The notes under the pieces: model-generated
Seen by the model: the letters and a program-made list of their open reading frames with translations, nothing else
Databases searched by the model: none
Told to the model about the DNA's origin: nothing
Translations under genes and position numbers: made by a program
Assembly: GCF_052156635.1 (NCBI RefSeq)
Contig: NZ_JBQKUO010000004.1
Span: 1 to 64,000 of the forward strand
DNA from: Nitrospina sp052156635
GTDB lineage: Bacteria; Nitrospinota; Nitrospinia; Nitrospinales; Nitrospinaceae
DNA: 64,000 nucleotides
Direction of reading: 5' to 3'
Shown: positions 1-8,086 of the stretch, in pieces
How the letters are laid out: every line of letters starts with the position of its first letter
Position numbering within the stretch: the first letter of the stretch is position 1

Positions 1-1106
<1,106 letters not shown>

Positions 1107-1107
1107 T

Positions 1108-1587
1108 TTAAAGTTCTCCTTTGTTAATCATTTTTTCGATGGAATTGATCTTTTCCAGACGGCGGCCGTGGCGTCCTCCTTCAAACGGAGTGCTCATCCA
1201 GGTGCGGACAATTTCATAGGCAAGCCCCTTGCCTATTACCCGGCCTCCCATAATCAGGATGTTCGAATCATTATGCTGCCGGCAAAGCTTGGCCGTGTAC
1301 ACATCGTTGCAAAGCGTGCCCCTCACTTTGGGGAACCGGTTGACGACGATGGACATTCCGATTCCGGTGCCACACATGACAATGCCGTTCAGGTTTTCGT
1401 CCTCCGACACCATGGTGGCCACCTTGATGCCGTAATCCGGGTAATCCACCTGTTCGGAAGAGTCCGGGCCGAGGTCCGACACCTCCACACCGTCCGCACG
1501 CATGGCCTCAATGAGGGATTGCTTCAATTCGAATCCGGCATGGTCGGAGGCGATCACAATTTTTCCAATTTTATTTTCTCTATTCAT
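1108..1587 (-). CDS. rpiB: Ribose-5-phosphate isomerase B
   Basis: Interconverts ribose 5-phosphate and ribulose 5-phosphate in the pentose phosphate pathway. The 159-residue protein shows the RpiB/LacAB hallmarks: an N-terminal IASDHAGFELK strand-turn-helix, the catalytic cysteine in CGTGIGMS (about residue 72), and RQHNDSN with the second active-site histidine. Length is close to the ~150 typical of the family. I chose the ATG at 1587, preceded by AAAGG, over an in-frame TTG at 1602 that sits too near its own possible ribosome site. glyA follows after one base, a common pairing that links sugar phosphate and one-carbon supply. Upstream on the same strand lies the structured RNA at about 1640-1815. 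Confidence 0.95.
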   Translation of the reverse strand: MNRENKIGKIVIASDHAGFELKQSLIEAMRADGVEVSDLGPDSSEQVDYPDYGIKVATMVSEDENLNGIVMCGTGIGMSIVVNRFPKVRGTLCNDVYTAKLCRQHNDSNILIMGGRVIGKGLAYEIVRTWMSTPFEGGRHGRRLEKINSIEKMINKGEL

Positions 1588-1639
1588 ACAGCCTTTATTC
1601 AATTCCTTGTGATTTCAGGGTTGGTTCTGAGCACAAGGC

Positions 1640-1815
1640 GGGAAGGTTGATTCGCCCGCGTTGCATGTAGAAGGAGGCTCCGGAAGGAAAGGCCGGGGTA
1701 CCGGGTTGTGCAACAGCCCAGTGGACCCACCGACGTCGAACCCGAACGTGCCATCTTAACAGATTGCGGACTATTCCGGGAGTGCACCACCGAAATTACC
1801 GCATTGCCGGAACAC
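1640..1815 (-). ncRNA. ssrS: Structured RNA, best candidate 6S RNA
   Basis: The space upstream of rpiB holds no convincing protein gene but folds as one long interrupted hairpin on the minus strand. The closing stem pairs 1790-1800 with 1645-1655, and GTGGTGCA with TGCAACGC (7 of 8 pairs, including a G-U that favours this strand). A second stem pairs 1774-1782 with 1678-1685 (eight pairs, one bulged base). After a largely unpaired central region a third stem pairs 1739-1744 with 1702-1707, capped by a small GTGG/CCAC hairpin. A rod of ~160-180 nt with a central bubble is the architecture of 6S RNA, which sequesters housekeeping RNA polymerase. The upstream DNA (1815-1890) is very AT-rich, as expected for a promoter. 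The name is inferred from structure and size, not from sequence match. Confidence 0.55.
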
Positions 1816-1897
1816 GCCCCAATATTCAATTATTAAATTTAAACATTAAAAAAAACTATATAAAATACTAATTTTAAACTATTTTTTATACCCACAG

Positions 1898-2794
1898 CTA
1901 GTCGCGGGGTTTGCACACAAATTCCGTTTTTGAGGTCCATTCCACTTCGAGATCATGAGGCAAAATGGTGCGCTTGTCGATTTTTGCCCCATTGACCTGC
2001 TCCGCAGTCAGGTTTTCTACTTTTTGCAAGTTGGCCCCGTGCAGGATGGCCCCGTCCAGTTTGGCCCCGCTCATGTCAGTTTCGCTGAAATTCGAACGCT
2101 CCAGGTTGGCCTGGGAAAAGTCACAATTCGACAATTCCGTGCTGATAAAATTGGATTGGCCTAATTGCGCCTTCTTAAAGTTGACGTTCTCGAGTGCCGC
2201 CACGCTGAAATCGGTCTGGTTCAGGTTGGCGCTGTCAAAATTGACATTATTGAGTTCGGATTCGCGGAAATCCACCCGTACGAGCCGGATGAAACTGAGG
2301 TCGGAATCGGTGATCTGGATGCCCCGGAATGTGGAATGCGTGCCGTCGGCCTGAATGAACTGGCATTGGACCATCTCCACGTTGGCCAGATCGGATTTGG
2401 TCAAAATGGATTTGTTGATCTGGCAATTTTCAAACCGTGCGCCCCGAAAGCTGGTATTGGACAGTTGAAGTCCGTTCAGCACAATATTGACCAGTTTCGC
2501 ATCGTCAAACCGGGCCTGCGTCAGGTGGCTGCCGGTGAACTTGCAGTCCGTCAGAACCGCTTCCATAAACTTGACCCCCAACATGTCCGAGCGGCGGAAA
2601 TCGATTCCGTTCAATTGAGCCTGGCTCATGTCGATGCGCATCAGGTTCGCATCGGTCAAATCGGCTTTGGTCAACCGGATGCCGGAAAGGTCTGCGGCCA
2701 CCAGATCGTGCTTGGACAGCTCCAGCTTTTTTCGCAGGTCGTCCTCGGACAAATCTGCCGAACGCCAACCGGCATCCATGCTTTCTTCTGACAT
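1898..2794 (-). CDS. Pentapeptide-repeat protein
   Basis: The 298-residue protein is built almost wholly of A(D/N)LXX-type pentapeptide repeats from about residue 33 to 275 (ADLSG, ADLTD, ANLMR, ANLNQ, ANLER and many degenerate units). Such repeats fold into a right-handed quadrilateral beta-helix. No signal peptide or membrane segment is visible, so it is probably cytosolic. Function cannot be read from the repeats: some relatives mimic DNA and protect gyrase, most are uncharacterised. The start ATG at 2794 has a good AGGAG site seven bases upstream. It stands alone, divergent from the CPBP gene. The C-terminal ~25 residues leave the repeat and end in a short Lys/Asp-rich tail. Confidence 0.9.
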   Translation of the reverse strand: MSEESMDAGWRSADLSEDDLRKKLELSKHDLVAADLSGIRLTKADLTDANLMRIDMSQAQLNGIDFRRSDMLGVKFMEAVLTDCKFTGSHLTQARFDDAKLVNIVLNGLQLSNTSFRGARFENCQINKSILTKSDLANVEMVQCQFIQADGTHSTFRGIQITDSDLSFIRLVRVDFRESELNNVNFDSANLNQTDFSVAALENVNFKKAQLGQSNFISTELSNCDFSQANLERSNFSETDMSGAKLDGAILHGANLQKVENLTAEQVNGAKIDKRTILPHDLEVEWTSKTEFVCKPRD

Positions 2795-2886
2795 AGAGTC
2801 TCCTATTCACTCATACGAACAAACCGCGGATATACTATCATGGACACCCCAATCTTCCAGAAAGGAAATTAAACCACTTTTCCGAC

Positions 2887-3579
2887 ATGCAACCGAAATC
2901 ATCGACAGCTGCGTGGAGTTTGAAGGGACCGGCCTGGAGTCTTGCGGGATACATCTGCCTTGTCTATCCTCTGGTGCACCTGCTTGTCCGTGACCCTCAC
3001 CGGTTTTCCGCATGGATGGGGCCGGTGTATTTCGGACTGGTTTTGACGGTGGTATGGGCCAGAAAGAAGGCGACCCTGGCCCAACTCGGGTTCGCCAGGG
3101 AAGCGTGGGTTCGTCATGGTTTGGTGGGAGGCCTCCCCGGCTTGCTATTGGCTGGAGCCGTGCCCTTGCTCGATGCCTTCATCGAAAATTCGGGATTGGA
3201 CCAGACGGAACTGTTTGCCGGAGCGGAAAACAGGGCCATCGCCCTGCCCTCGGTTGCCACGCTTACTTTGATTGCAGTGGGACAGGTCCTATTCACTCCC
3301 GTTATTGAACAGGTATTTTTCACCGGGTTCCTGCTTCCCGCCCTGTTCCGCGTGGGAAAACCGATGACGGCAATCTATTTCACTGCCGCGTTGTTTGCCC
3401 TTGTCCACTTCGATATCAGGTTGAGCCTGTTCCTGATTGGACTGGTCTGCTCCGGATTGTTTTACTGGACCGGCACACTCTGGGCTTCGCTTTTTTTCCA
3501 TATGGGGTGTGCGCTGGGGGGATGGTTGGTGACCTACTTTTATCCGCGCGTGGTCACGTTTCTCGCGTTTCTGTTGTGA
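2887..3579 (+). CDS. CPBP-family membrane protein with degenerate active site
   Basis: A 230-residue integral membrane protein with six or seven predicted hydrophobic helices. Its C-terminal half follows the CPBP (CAAX protease/bacteriocin-processing, Abi) pattern: a motif-1 helix around residues 139-150, a motif-2 FALVHF near 176-181, and a motif-3 HMGCALGG near 206-213. In active members motif 1 reads EExxxR; here it reads EQVFFT, so the second glutamate and the arginine are gone. The two histidines of motifs 2 and 3 remain. It may therefore be a non-proteolytic member or use altered chemistry. The ribosome site is weak, and the start could be one of several. It is monocistronic between the divergent pentapeptide gene and convergent tatC. 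Confidence 0.75.
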   Translation: MQPKSSTAAWSLKGPAWSLAGYICLVYPLVHLLVRDPHRFSAWMGPVYFGLVLTVVWARKKATLAQLGFAREAWVRHGLVGGLPGLLLAGAVPLLDAFIENSGLDQTELFAGAENRAIALPSVATLTLIAVGQVLFTPVIEQVFFTGFLLPALFRVGKPMTAIYFTAALFALVHFDIRLSLFLIGLVCSGLFYWTGTLWASLFFHMGCALGGWLVTYFYPRVVTFLAFLL

Positions 3580-3657
3580 GGGAAAACCCTGTCATGACCG
3601 GAGGGTTGGCGTTGGGACGGCGGAATTCATACCGGGAGAGAAAAACCGGCCGCAGAA

Positions 3658-4512
3658 TCACACCGCCTTCTTTTGCGGCTTGACCTTGACCTTTCTTTTC
3701 TTGGCTTCTTTCTGTGCCTGTTGCGCTTCCTTCTTCGCTTTACGCATTTCGCGTTCCAGCTGGACCTGCTTCAACACCTGCTCGCGCTGCTTGGGGTCCT
3801 CAAAAAACGTGGACACCAGAACGCCGAATTCATACAGACAGTACAATGGCACGCCCAGCAGGAGCTGAGTGACGATATCGGGCGGAGTGAGGATGGCCGC
3901 CAGTGCAAACGAGCCCAGGAAGGCCCACTTGCGGTACATTCGCATCTTGATGGTGTTGATGACACCGAACTTGGTTAGAAGGACCATGATCAACGGCGTC
4001 TGGAAGGCAAAGGCAAAAGCGAGAATCAGCTTCACGATGAAGGAAAAGTAAAAACCGATCGTCACCTGCATCTGCCAGTACTGCACGCCGTAGTTGAACA
4101 GGAACTTCAGCGCCAGGGGCACCACGAGGAAATAGCAGAACGTGCCGCCAAACACGAAAAACAGCGTGCCGAAAAACACGAACATGAATGTGATTTTCTT
4201 CTCCTTGACCTTGAGGCCGGGAGAAATGAACATCCAGAAATGGTAAAGAATGAGCGGCATGGAAATGAACAACGATCCCATGAACGCAACCTTCATGTTG
4301 GTGAAAAAGGGCTCCGTGGGGGTGATGAAAGTCAGGCTGGCCCATTGCCTGGGAAGCGGATCCTCCAGCCAGCCCAGCAGGATCTCGATGAAGTAGAAGC
4401 AGACCCCGAAAAAGAAACCCACCACAATGGCCGTCTGAACCACACGGTCCTTGAGTTCCTTGAGGTGCTTGGAGACGGGAATTTTTTCGGTAAAACCCAG
4501 GGTGTTTACCAC
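3658..4512 (-). CDS. tatC: Sec-independent protein translocase TatC
   Basis: Core subunit of the twin-arginine translocase, which exports folded proteins such as the Rieske subunit. The 284 residues show the TatC layout: an N-terminal amphipathic start (HLKELKDRVV), the first periplasmic stretch with PTEPFFTNMKVAF, SPGLKVKEKK after the second-third helix region, and six membrane helices ending near residue 240. A highly basic tail of about 45 residues (KKAKKEAQQAQKEAKKRK) extends beyond the family core. The start is GTG at 4512, supported by AAGGA seven bases upstream; the nearby ATG at 4519 is out of frame. No tatA or tatB lies in this window, so the system is genetically split. Confidence 0.95.
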   Translation of the reverse strand: MVNTLGFTEKIPVSKHLKELKDRVVQTAIVVGFFFGVCFYFIEILLGWLEDPLPRQWASLTFITPTEPFFTNMKVAFMGSLFISMPLILYHFWMFISPGLKVKEKKITFMFVFFGTLFFVFGGTFCYFLVVPLALKFLFNYGVQYWQMQVTIGFYFSFIVKLILAFAFAFQTPLIMVLLTKFGVINTIKMRMYRKWAFLGSFALAAILTPPDIVTQLLLGVPLYCLYEFGVLVSTFFEDPKQREQVLKQVQLEREMRKAKKEAQQAQKEAKKRKVKVKPQKKAV

Positions 4513-4844
4513 GTTTCATCCTTTTGCAGGTCGCGTTCTGAAAACTTCCGCCGACCGGCCATACAAACAAAGCCCACTCAAGGGCCGGGGCGCTTTCTTT
4601 CTGGATGTCGGGATGGGCGGAGACACGGTTGAATGTATTAGCGTTTTTCGCCGCAACCCATTACTTGTGACCTCATATTACTTAAAGAAAAAAACAAATA
4701 CAATGATGATTTCAAACTCCGGTCCCGGTTCCAAAACCCGTTGTGTTTTAAGAATTTGGGATGGATATTATTTGCTTCACTCGGGGAAATATTGGATAAT
4801 GCATCAAAATACAGGCTCCAGCCTGACGAGCAACCCGGTAAAAG
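4513..4844. other. Intergenic stretch without a convincing gene
   Basis: This 332-base gap separates the divergent tatC and the small gene at 4903. It should hold the tatC promoter, but I cannot pick one confidently. It becomes AT-rich from about 4660 to 4810. An open frame across it (4451-4873, plus strand) overlaps tatC, has no family resemblance and no good ribosome site. Confidence 0.5.
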
Positions 4845-4874
4845 TTGTCACCTCTTTCCAAAAAGCTTTATAAT
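4845..4874 (+). promoter_or_regulatory. Sigma-70-type promoter for the small gene / tRNA-Gly / DUF507 unit
   Basis: TTGTCA at 4845-4850 and a perfect TATAAT at 4869-4874 are separated by 18 bases. Transcription would start near 4881, about 22 bases before the ATG at 4903, and would read through the tRNA-Gly gene. Confidence 0.7.
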
Positions 4875-4902
4875 CAGTGAATTAGATTGGCGTTGTGACC
4901 GG

Positions 4903-5082
4903 ATGGATCGGACTATCAAAAAAATCACCGGTGTCAAGGTGATCAATATCAGTGAAGAAAGTGCCGAAGCCATCGAGAAAATGGTGGACAAAGCCATCAA
5001 GGAAGTTCGCGGCAAAGGTCTGGAAATCGTGGATATCCAGACCACTGGCGACAACTTGTTCTTGATCTTGGTTGAAGACTGA
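4903..5082 (+). CDS. Small conserved-looking 59-residue protein of unknown function
   Basis: I do not recognise this protein. Its 59 residues read as strand-helix-strand: a first strand KVINI near residues 12-16, an amphipathic helix with charged and aliphatic residues to about residue 36, and a second strand LEIVDIQ followed by LFLILVED. That order loosely recalls small dodecin-like or Cse60-like folds, but no defining residues are present. I chose ATG 4903 because a strong promoter ends at 4874 and the longer open frame upstream would start before that promoter. The stop is only six bases before tRNA-Gly, so the mRNA of this gene probably doubles as the tRNA leader. Confidence 0.6.
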   Translation: MDRTIKKITGVKVINISEESAEAIEKMVDKAIKEVRGKGLEIVDIQTTGDNLFLILVED

Positions 5083-5088
5083 AAACAG

Positions 5089-5161
5089 GCGGGTGTAGCT
5101 CAGTTGGTAGAGTGTCAGCTTCCCAAGCTGAATGTCGCGGGTTCGAACCCCGTCGCCCGCT
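5089..5161 (+). tRNA. tRNA-Gly (anticodon CCC)
   Basis: A complete cloverleaf: acceptor stem GCGGGTG/CGCCCGC, D arm with AGCTCAGTTGGTAGAG, anticodon stem TCAGC/GCTGA with loop TTCCCAA giving anticodon CCC, and T arm with GGTTCGAACCC. The 3' CCA is not encoded. It lies between the 59-residue gene and the first DUF507 gene, so it is probably cut from a mixed mRNA-tRNA transcript. Confidence 0.97.
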
Positions 5162-5191
5162 TTCTAATTTTAAAACCAATCACGCAGGTTC

Positions 5192-5473
5192 ATGAGAATT
5201 CAGAAAGAATTAATCGACCGCATCGCTAAAAAAACCGTCCGCTCCCTGATCGAAAACAATTTCATCATCTGGGACGACCGGCCAGAAAAACTGGAAGCCA
5301 TCATTCACGAGATCATCACCGAAGACCTGATGGTGGAAGACCGGCTGAACGAAGAAGTCAAAATGCTGTTGGAATCCCGCACCAAGGACTACGAGCGCGA
5401 CATGATGGATTACGGACGCGTGTTCCAGATGGTGAAGTCCAAACTGGTCCGGGAACGCGGCCTCATTCTTTAA
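5192..5473 (+). CDS. DUF507 family protein (first of a tandem pair)
   Basis: A 93-residue, mostly helical, highly charged protein. Its pattern matches DUF507: an N-terminal KELIDRIAKKTVRSL helix, a middle EAIIHEIITEDL helix and a long C-terminal helix ending in MVKSKLVRERGLIL. The biochemical role of the family is unknown. It starts 30 bases after tRNA-Gly and is followed 14 bases later by a second, diverged copy with the same helix order, which suggests an old duplication and perhaps a heterodimer. No signal peptide or membrane segment is present, so it is cytosolic. The family call rests on length, helix pattern and the tandem arrangement. Confidence 0.8.
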   Translation: MRIQKELIDRIAKKTVRSLIENNFIIWDDRPEKLEAIIHEIITEDLMVEDRLNEEVKMLLESRTKDYERDMMDYGRVFQMVKSKLVRERGLIL

Positions 5474-5487
5474 ACAAAGACGCAAAA

Positions 5488-5766
5488 ATGAAATTGAGCA
5501 GGGAAAAAGTCAATCACATCAGCAAGCTCATCGTGAAGGATTTCGAAAACCGCGAGGAGATCGACTACAAGGAGGATCTCAACGACGTGCGCCTGGAGAT
5601 CGCCCGGGTCATCAACGAGGAGTTGAAGATCGACGACAAGGCGGATGCCGAAGCCCGGCGCATCATCGAGTCCTACACCACCCGCAAACTCCGCGAGGGA
5701 ACGGAGGAGTGGGAAATCATGTACCAGAAACACTACGACGAGTACTTCAAGAAACACGGACTGTAA
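5488..5766 (+). CDS. DUF507 family protein (second of a tandem pair)
   Basis: A 92-residue charged helical protein paralogous to the gene just upstream. The shared plan is an N-terminal helix (REKVNHISKLIVKDF), a central DVRLEIARVINEEL helix and a C-terminal helix carrying WEIMYQKHYDEYFKKHGL. The two copies share only scattered identity, mostly in the central ARVINEEL/HEIITEDL segment, so they diverged long ago. Spacing of 14 bases implies cotranscription. The stop is 12 bases from the convergent larC stop, and no terminator hairpin is visible in between. Function is not known; the helical, acidic character suggests protein-protein contact rather than catalysis. Confidence 0.8.
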   Translation: MKLSREKVNHISKLIVKDFENREEIDYKEDLNDVRLEIARVINEELKIDDKADAEARRIIESYTTRKLREGTEEWEIMYQKHYDEYFKKHGL

Positions 5767-5778
5767 TAGACGGTCCGC

Positions 5779-6954
5779 CTACCCTTTCAATCGCTCTTCG
5801 GCATTACGGAGCGCTTCCTCGTACACTTCCCTGAGCGGTACTTTCTTTTTGTTGGCGATTCGCCGGCAGTCTTCATACTCCGGCGAGATATGTACCGGCA
5901 GTCCGTCCAGCCAGCCCACCTTCACCTTCACCGATCCAAACCGGGTTTTGACCGGTTCCACTTTTCGCTCGAGCACCGTCCGTTCCATCTCGCACGACCG
6001 CACCCCGTAAGTCGAAGTTTCCGCCAGAAGGATTCTGGAAAGCGCATCGCGCTTGCGCGGCGGTGACAAAACGGACAACTTCACAGCAGGCCGGTTTTTT
6101 TTCATCGAGATGGGCGTGAAGTAGACATCCAGGGCCCCGGCCTCGAACAGGCGGTCCATGACGTGATCGTAAAACTCCGGATTCATGTCGTCGATGTTGG
6201 TTTCCAGCAAGACCACGCGGTCGGTGGACTTCGTCACCGTCTCTCCCAGGACAGCGCGCAGCAAATTGGGCTGACCGTCGATCTGGTGCGTTCCGGCACC
6301 ATATCCTACTTTCGAGATGGTCATGAGCGGCATACCCTGGAATTTTTCGGAGAAGAAACCGATCATCGCCGCACCGGTGGGCGTGGTCAGCTCCATCGGC
6401 ACGCCGCTGGAAAAACAGGGAATGCCTTTCAGCAACTCCAGCGTGGCGGGGGCTGGAACGGGAAGAATGCCGTGTTCGCAGGCGACCGTACCCTCGCCCG
6501 TGTTGATGGGGGACGCCATGACCTGCTCCACTTCCAACAGGTGCAGGGCAAACACACCGCCGACGATATCGATGATCGAATCCACCGCCCCCACTTCGTG
6601 AAAATGCACCTTGTCGAGGGCGATGCGGTGCACCCGCGCCTCGGCCCGGCCCAGTCGCTCGAACACAGCCACAGCTTTCTCTTTCACCGTAACGGGAAGC
6701 TTGGATTTTTCTATGATGGTGCGGATTTCCCCAAATCCGCGGTGGTGATGGTGCGAGTGTCCCACCTTCACATCGACCTTGCTGCCTGCCAGATGGCCCC
6801 GCTTCACCCTTCGCGATTTGATTTCGTAATCCTTGAGGCCCAGCGTCTGCAGACCTTCGCGCAAAACCTTCAGGTCCACGCCCAGATCCACCAGTGCGCC
6901 CAGGATCATGTCACCGCTGATCCCGGTATAACAGTCGAAGTAAAGGGTTTTCAT
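5779..6954 (-). CDS. larC: Nickel-pincer cofactor biosynthesis protein LarC
   Basis: LarC inserts nickel into the thiocarboxylated nicotinic-acid mononucleotide ligand that LarB and LarE prepare, yielding the NPN cofactor of lactate racemase and related enzymes. The 391-residue protein begins with the family signature YFDCYTGISGDMILGAL, then a metal-binding histidine run (HSHHHH, about residues 67-72), the HFHEVGAVDSIIDIVG block and the TNIDDMNPEFYDH block that opens the C-terminal LarC2 half. LarC1 and LarC2 form one continuous frame, without the programmed frameshift known in Lactobacillus. larB lies 11 kb away in this window, and neither larE nor a larA-like racemase is visible here. Confidence 0.93.
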   Translation of the reverse strand: MKTLYFDCYTGISGDMILGALVDLGVDLKVLREGLQTLGLKDYEIKSRRVKRGHLAGSKVDVKVGHSHHHHRGFGEIRTIIEKSKLPVTVKEKAVAVFERLGRAEARVHRIALDKVHFHEVGAVDSIIDIVGGVFALHLLEVEQVMASPINTGEGTVACEHGILPVPAPATLELLKGIPCFSSGVPMELTTPTGAAMIGFFSEKFQGMPLMTISKVGYGAGTHQIDGQPNLLRAVLGETVTKSTDRVVLLETNIDDMNPEFYDHVMDRLFEAGALDVYFTPISMKKNRPAVKLSVLSPPRKRDALSRILLAETSTYGVRSCEMERTVLERKVEPVKTRFGSVKVKVGWLDGLPVHISPEYEDCRRIANKKKVPLREVYEEALRNAEERLKG

Positions 6955-6988
6955 AAACAGAGAGACCGGTCAGGGAATCAAATTGAAA

Positions 6989-7267
6989 TCAGTATCTGGC
7001 AAACAGTTTACTGAAAATTCCCCGTTTTCGAACCTGTCCGTTGGCCGGAGGGTCGGATTTTTCGGCAGGCTGGAGCTTATTCTGGTGCTGGTCGAGAAAC
7101 AGCTGGAGGAGCATGTGGCAGGACTGGCATCCACCCCCGGCACCGCAGGCGGCCGTGATTTCCTCAATGGAGTGCAGGTTGTCCTCCCGGATGTGCGTCT
7201 TGATGACCCGGTCAGAGACTTGAAAACATTGACAGATGATCTCTTCCCCGGTTCCGGTGGAGTCCAT
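6989..7267 (-). CDS. BFD-like [2Fe-2S] ferredoxin
   Basis: A 92-residue protein whose first ~60 residues match the bacterioferritin-associated ferredoxin/NifU-central fold: CQC near residues 12-14, then CGAGGGCQSC near 41-50, giving four cysteines in the C-x-C...C-x2-C arrangement (CQSC) for a [2Fe-2S] cluster. The remainder is a polar linker with a basic tail. BFD proteins donate electrons that release iron from bacterioferritin, or deliver clusters. The ATG at 7267 has GAGGAAC upstream. Directly upstream lies an almost perfect Fur box (7297-7311), the regulation expected of an iron-mobilising ferredoxin. It is followed by larC after about 34 bases, so larC may share the transcript. Confidence 0.85.
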   Translation of the reverse strand: MDSTGTGEEIICQCFQVSDRVIKTHIREDNLHSIEEITAACGAGGGCQSCHMLLQLFLDQHQNKLQPAEKSDPPANGQVRKRGIFSKLFARY

Positions 7268-7296
7268 AAAAGTTCCTCAATTCCAATAGCTTATAA

Positions 7297-7311
7297 TGAG
7301 AATTATTATCA
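7297..7311. promoter_or_regulatory. Fur box
   Basis: TGAGAATTATTATCA matches the 7-1-7 Fur inverted repeat TGATAATnATTATCA at 14 of 15 positions. It lies 30 bases upstream of the ferredoxin start, where a -10-like CATTATAAG on the minus strand overlaps its flank. A repressor bound here would block that promoter when iron is plentiful. Confidence 0.75.
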
Positions 7312-7491
7312 TTTTAAGTTTTCCCCGCCCCTCCTGTCAATCGTAAGTTTCCCTGAGATTCCCACCCAAACAGGGGAAATAAAATGGCCGGAATGCATTC
7401 CAGGAAGCATCTTGACTATCAATACAGCCGTTTCATTGGAAGCAATGAGACTTTAGAAACCTCACACCTCATGCCCAAAAGGAGGATCGTA

Positions 7492-7854
7492 ATGAAATAC
7501 CGTTTCGCAATTGCCATCGTTCTTGGATTCATTCTGGCAACATTCAACCTGGCTTTCGCGGGACCGGACATAACGGCCGACCAGGATCAACACTCTCCGG
7601 TGACGCAGGCCACTTTGAATCAAATCATCGATGACACCCTGAAAGTCGAAACCGTGGGATCCCGCCATGGAAGCTGGGAGCAGTACCTGGTCCTTCAAGG
7701 CCTTGCGTCCTGTCTGGAAAAATGCCAGAGTCAATTTGAGTCCTGTATGAGCTCGGCGGGCGACGACCCAAGCAAACGGTTTCGCTGCGGGGAAGAACGG
7801 ACGGCCTGCACGCTGGCATGCGACAACCAGTACTACAACCGGATGGAATTTTAA
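7492..7854 (+). CDS. Secreted cysteine-rich small protein of unknown function
   Basis: I do not recognise the family. The 120-residue product has a clear signal peptide (KYRFAIAIVLGFILATFNLAFA, cleavage probably after AFA) and a mature domain with five to six cysteines arranged CLEKC-x6-C and CGEERTAC-x3-C, a repeated C-x3-C theme that suggests disulfide-linked helical hairpins in the periplasm. The ATG at 7492 has an AGGAGG site (7480-7484) and is preferred over the longer frame from 7384, whose N-terminal part lacks any signal. A bidirectional terminator follows 40 bases after the stop. The gene is monocistronic and lies opposite the ferredoxin gene, sharing the intergenic region with the Fur box. 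Confidence 0.8.
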   Translation: MKYRFAIAIVLGFILATFNLAFAGPDITADQDQHSPVTQATLNQIIDDTLKVETVGSRHGSWEQYLVLQGLASCLEKCQSQFESCMSSAGDDPSKRFRCGEERTACTLACDNQYYNRMEF

Positions 7855-7892
7855 TTCCAGCGGGAAGAGGATAGGTATTGGTCGGAAAAATG

Positions 7893-7928
7893 AAAAAGGC
7901 CCGGAGATATTTCTCCGGGCCTTTTTTT
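7893..7928 (+). terminator. Rho-independent terminator
   Basis: A 12-base-pair stem (AAGGCCCGGAGA with its complement) is followed by eight T's. The matching A-run on the 5' side lets it also end minus-strand transcription from tRNA-Met. Confidence 0.9.
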
Positions 7929-7933
7929 GTATC

Positions 7934-8010
7934 TGGTGGCGGTGCAGGGACTTGAACCCCGGACGCTACGGATATGAGCCGTATGCTCTAACCAGCTGAG
8001 CTACACCGCC
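7934..8010 (-). tRNA. tRNA-Met (anticodon CAT)
   Basis: The minus strand gives a full cloverleaf with acceptor stem GGCGGTG/CACCGCC, a D arm with GCTCAGCTGGTTAGAGC, anticodon stem TACGG/CCGTA with loop CTCATAT (anticodon CAT), T arm GGGGTTCAAGTCCC and an encoded 3' CCA. The fully paired first base of the acceptor and the T arm fit elongator methionine tRNA. A CAT tRNA modified to read isoleucine cannot be excluded by eye. Confidence 0.93.
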
Positions 8011-8041
8011 TTGAAATCGCGATAAATCCTTGAAGGAAAGC

Positions 8042-8070
8042 AGTTTAGTTTTTTTACCCCACCCTGTCAA
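8042..8070 (-). promoter_or_regulatory. Promoter of tRNA-Met
   Basis: On the minus strand a perfect TTGACA (8070-8065) and TAAACT (8047-8042) are separated by 17 bases, 31 bases upstream of the mature tRNA 5' end. Confidence 0.7.
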
Positions 8071-8086
8071 TATTATTGCATACCTG

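Noticed and set aside
1599..1829. A 76-residue open frame on the minus strand upstream of rpiB
   Set aside because: It lies over the structured RNA, has no good ribosome site and no recognisable composition. The pairing pattern explains the region better.
4451..4873. A 140-residue plus-strand open frame between tatC and the promoter at 4845
   Set aside because: It overlaps tatC, ends just before a -10 element and shows no family resemblance or coding-like composition.
7934..8010. tRNA with CAT anticodon as lysidine-modified tRNA-Ile
   Set aside because: The sequence fits elongator tRNA-Met at least as well. Distinguishing them needs comparison with all CAT tRNAs of the genome, since tilS shows that one tRNA-Ile2 exists.
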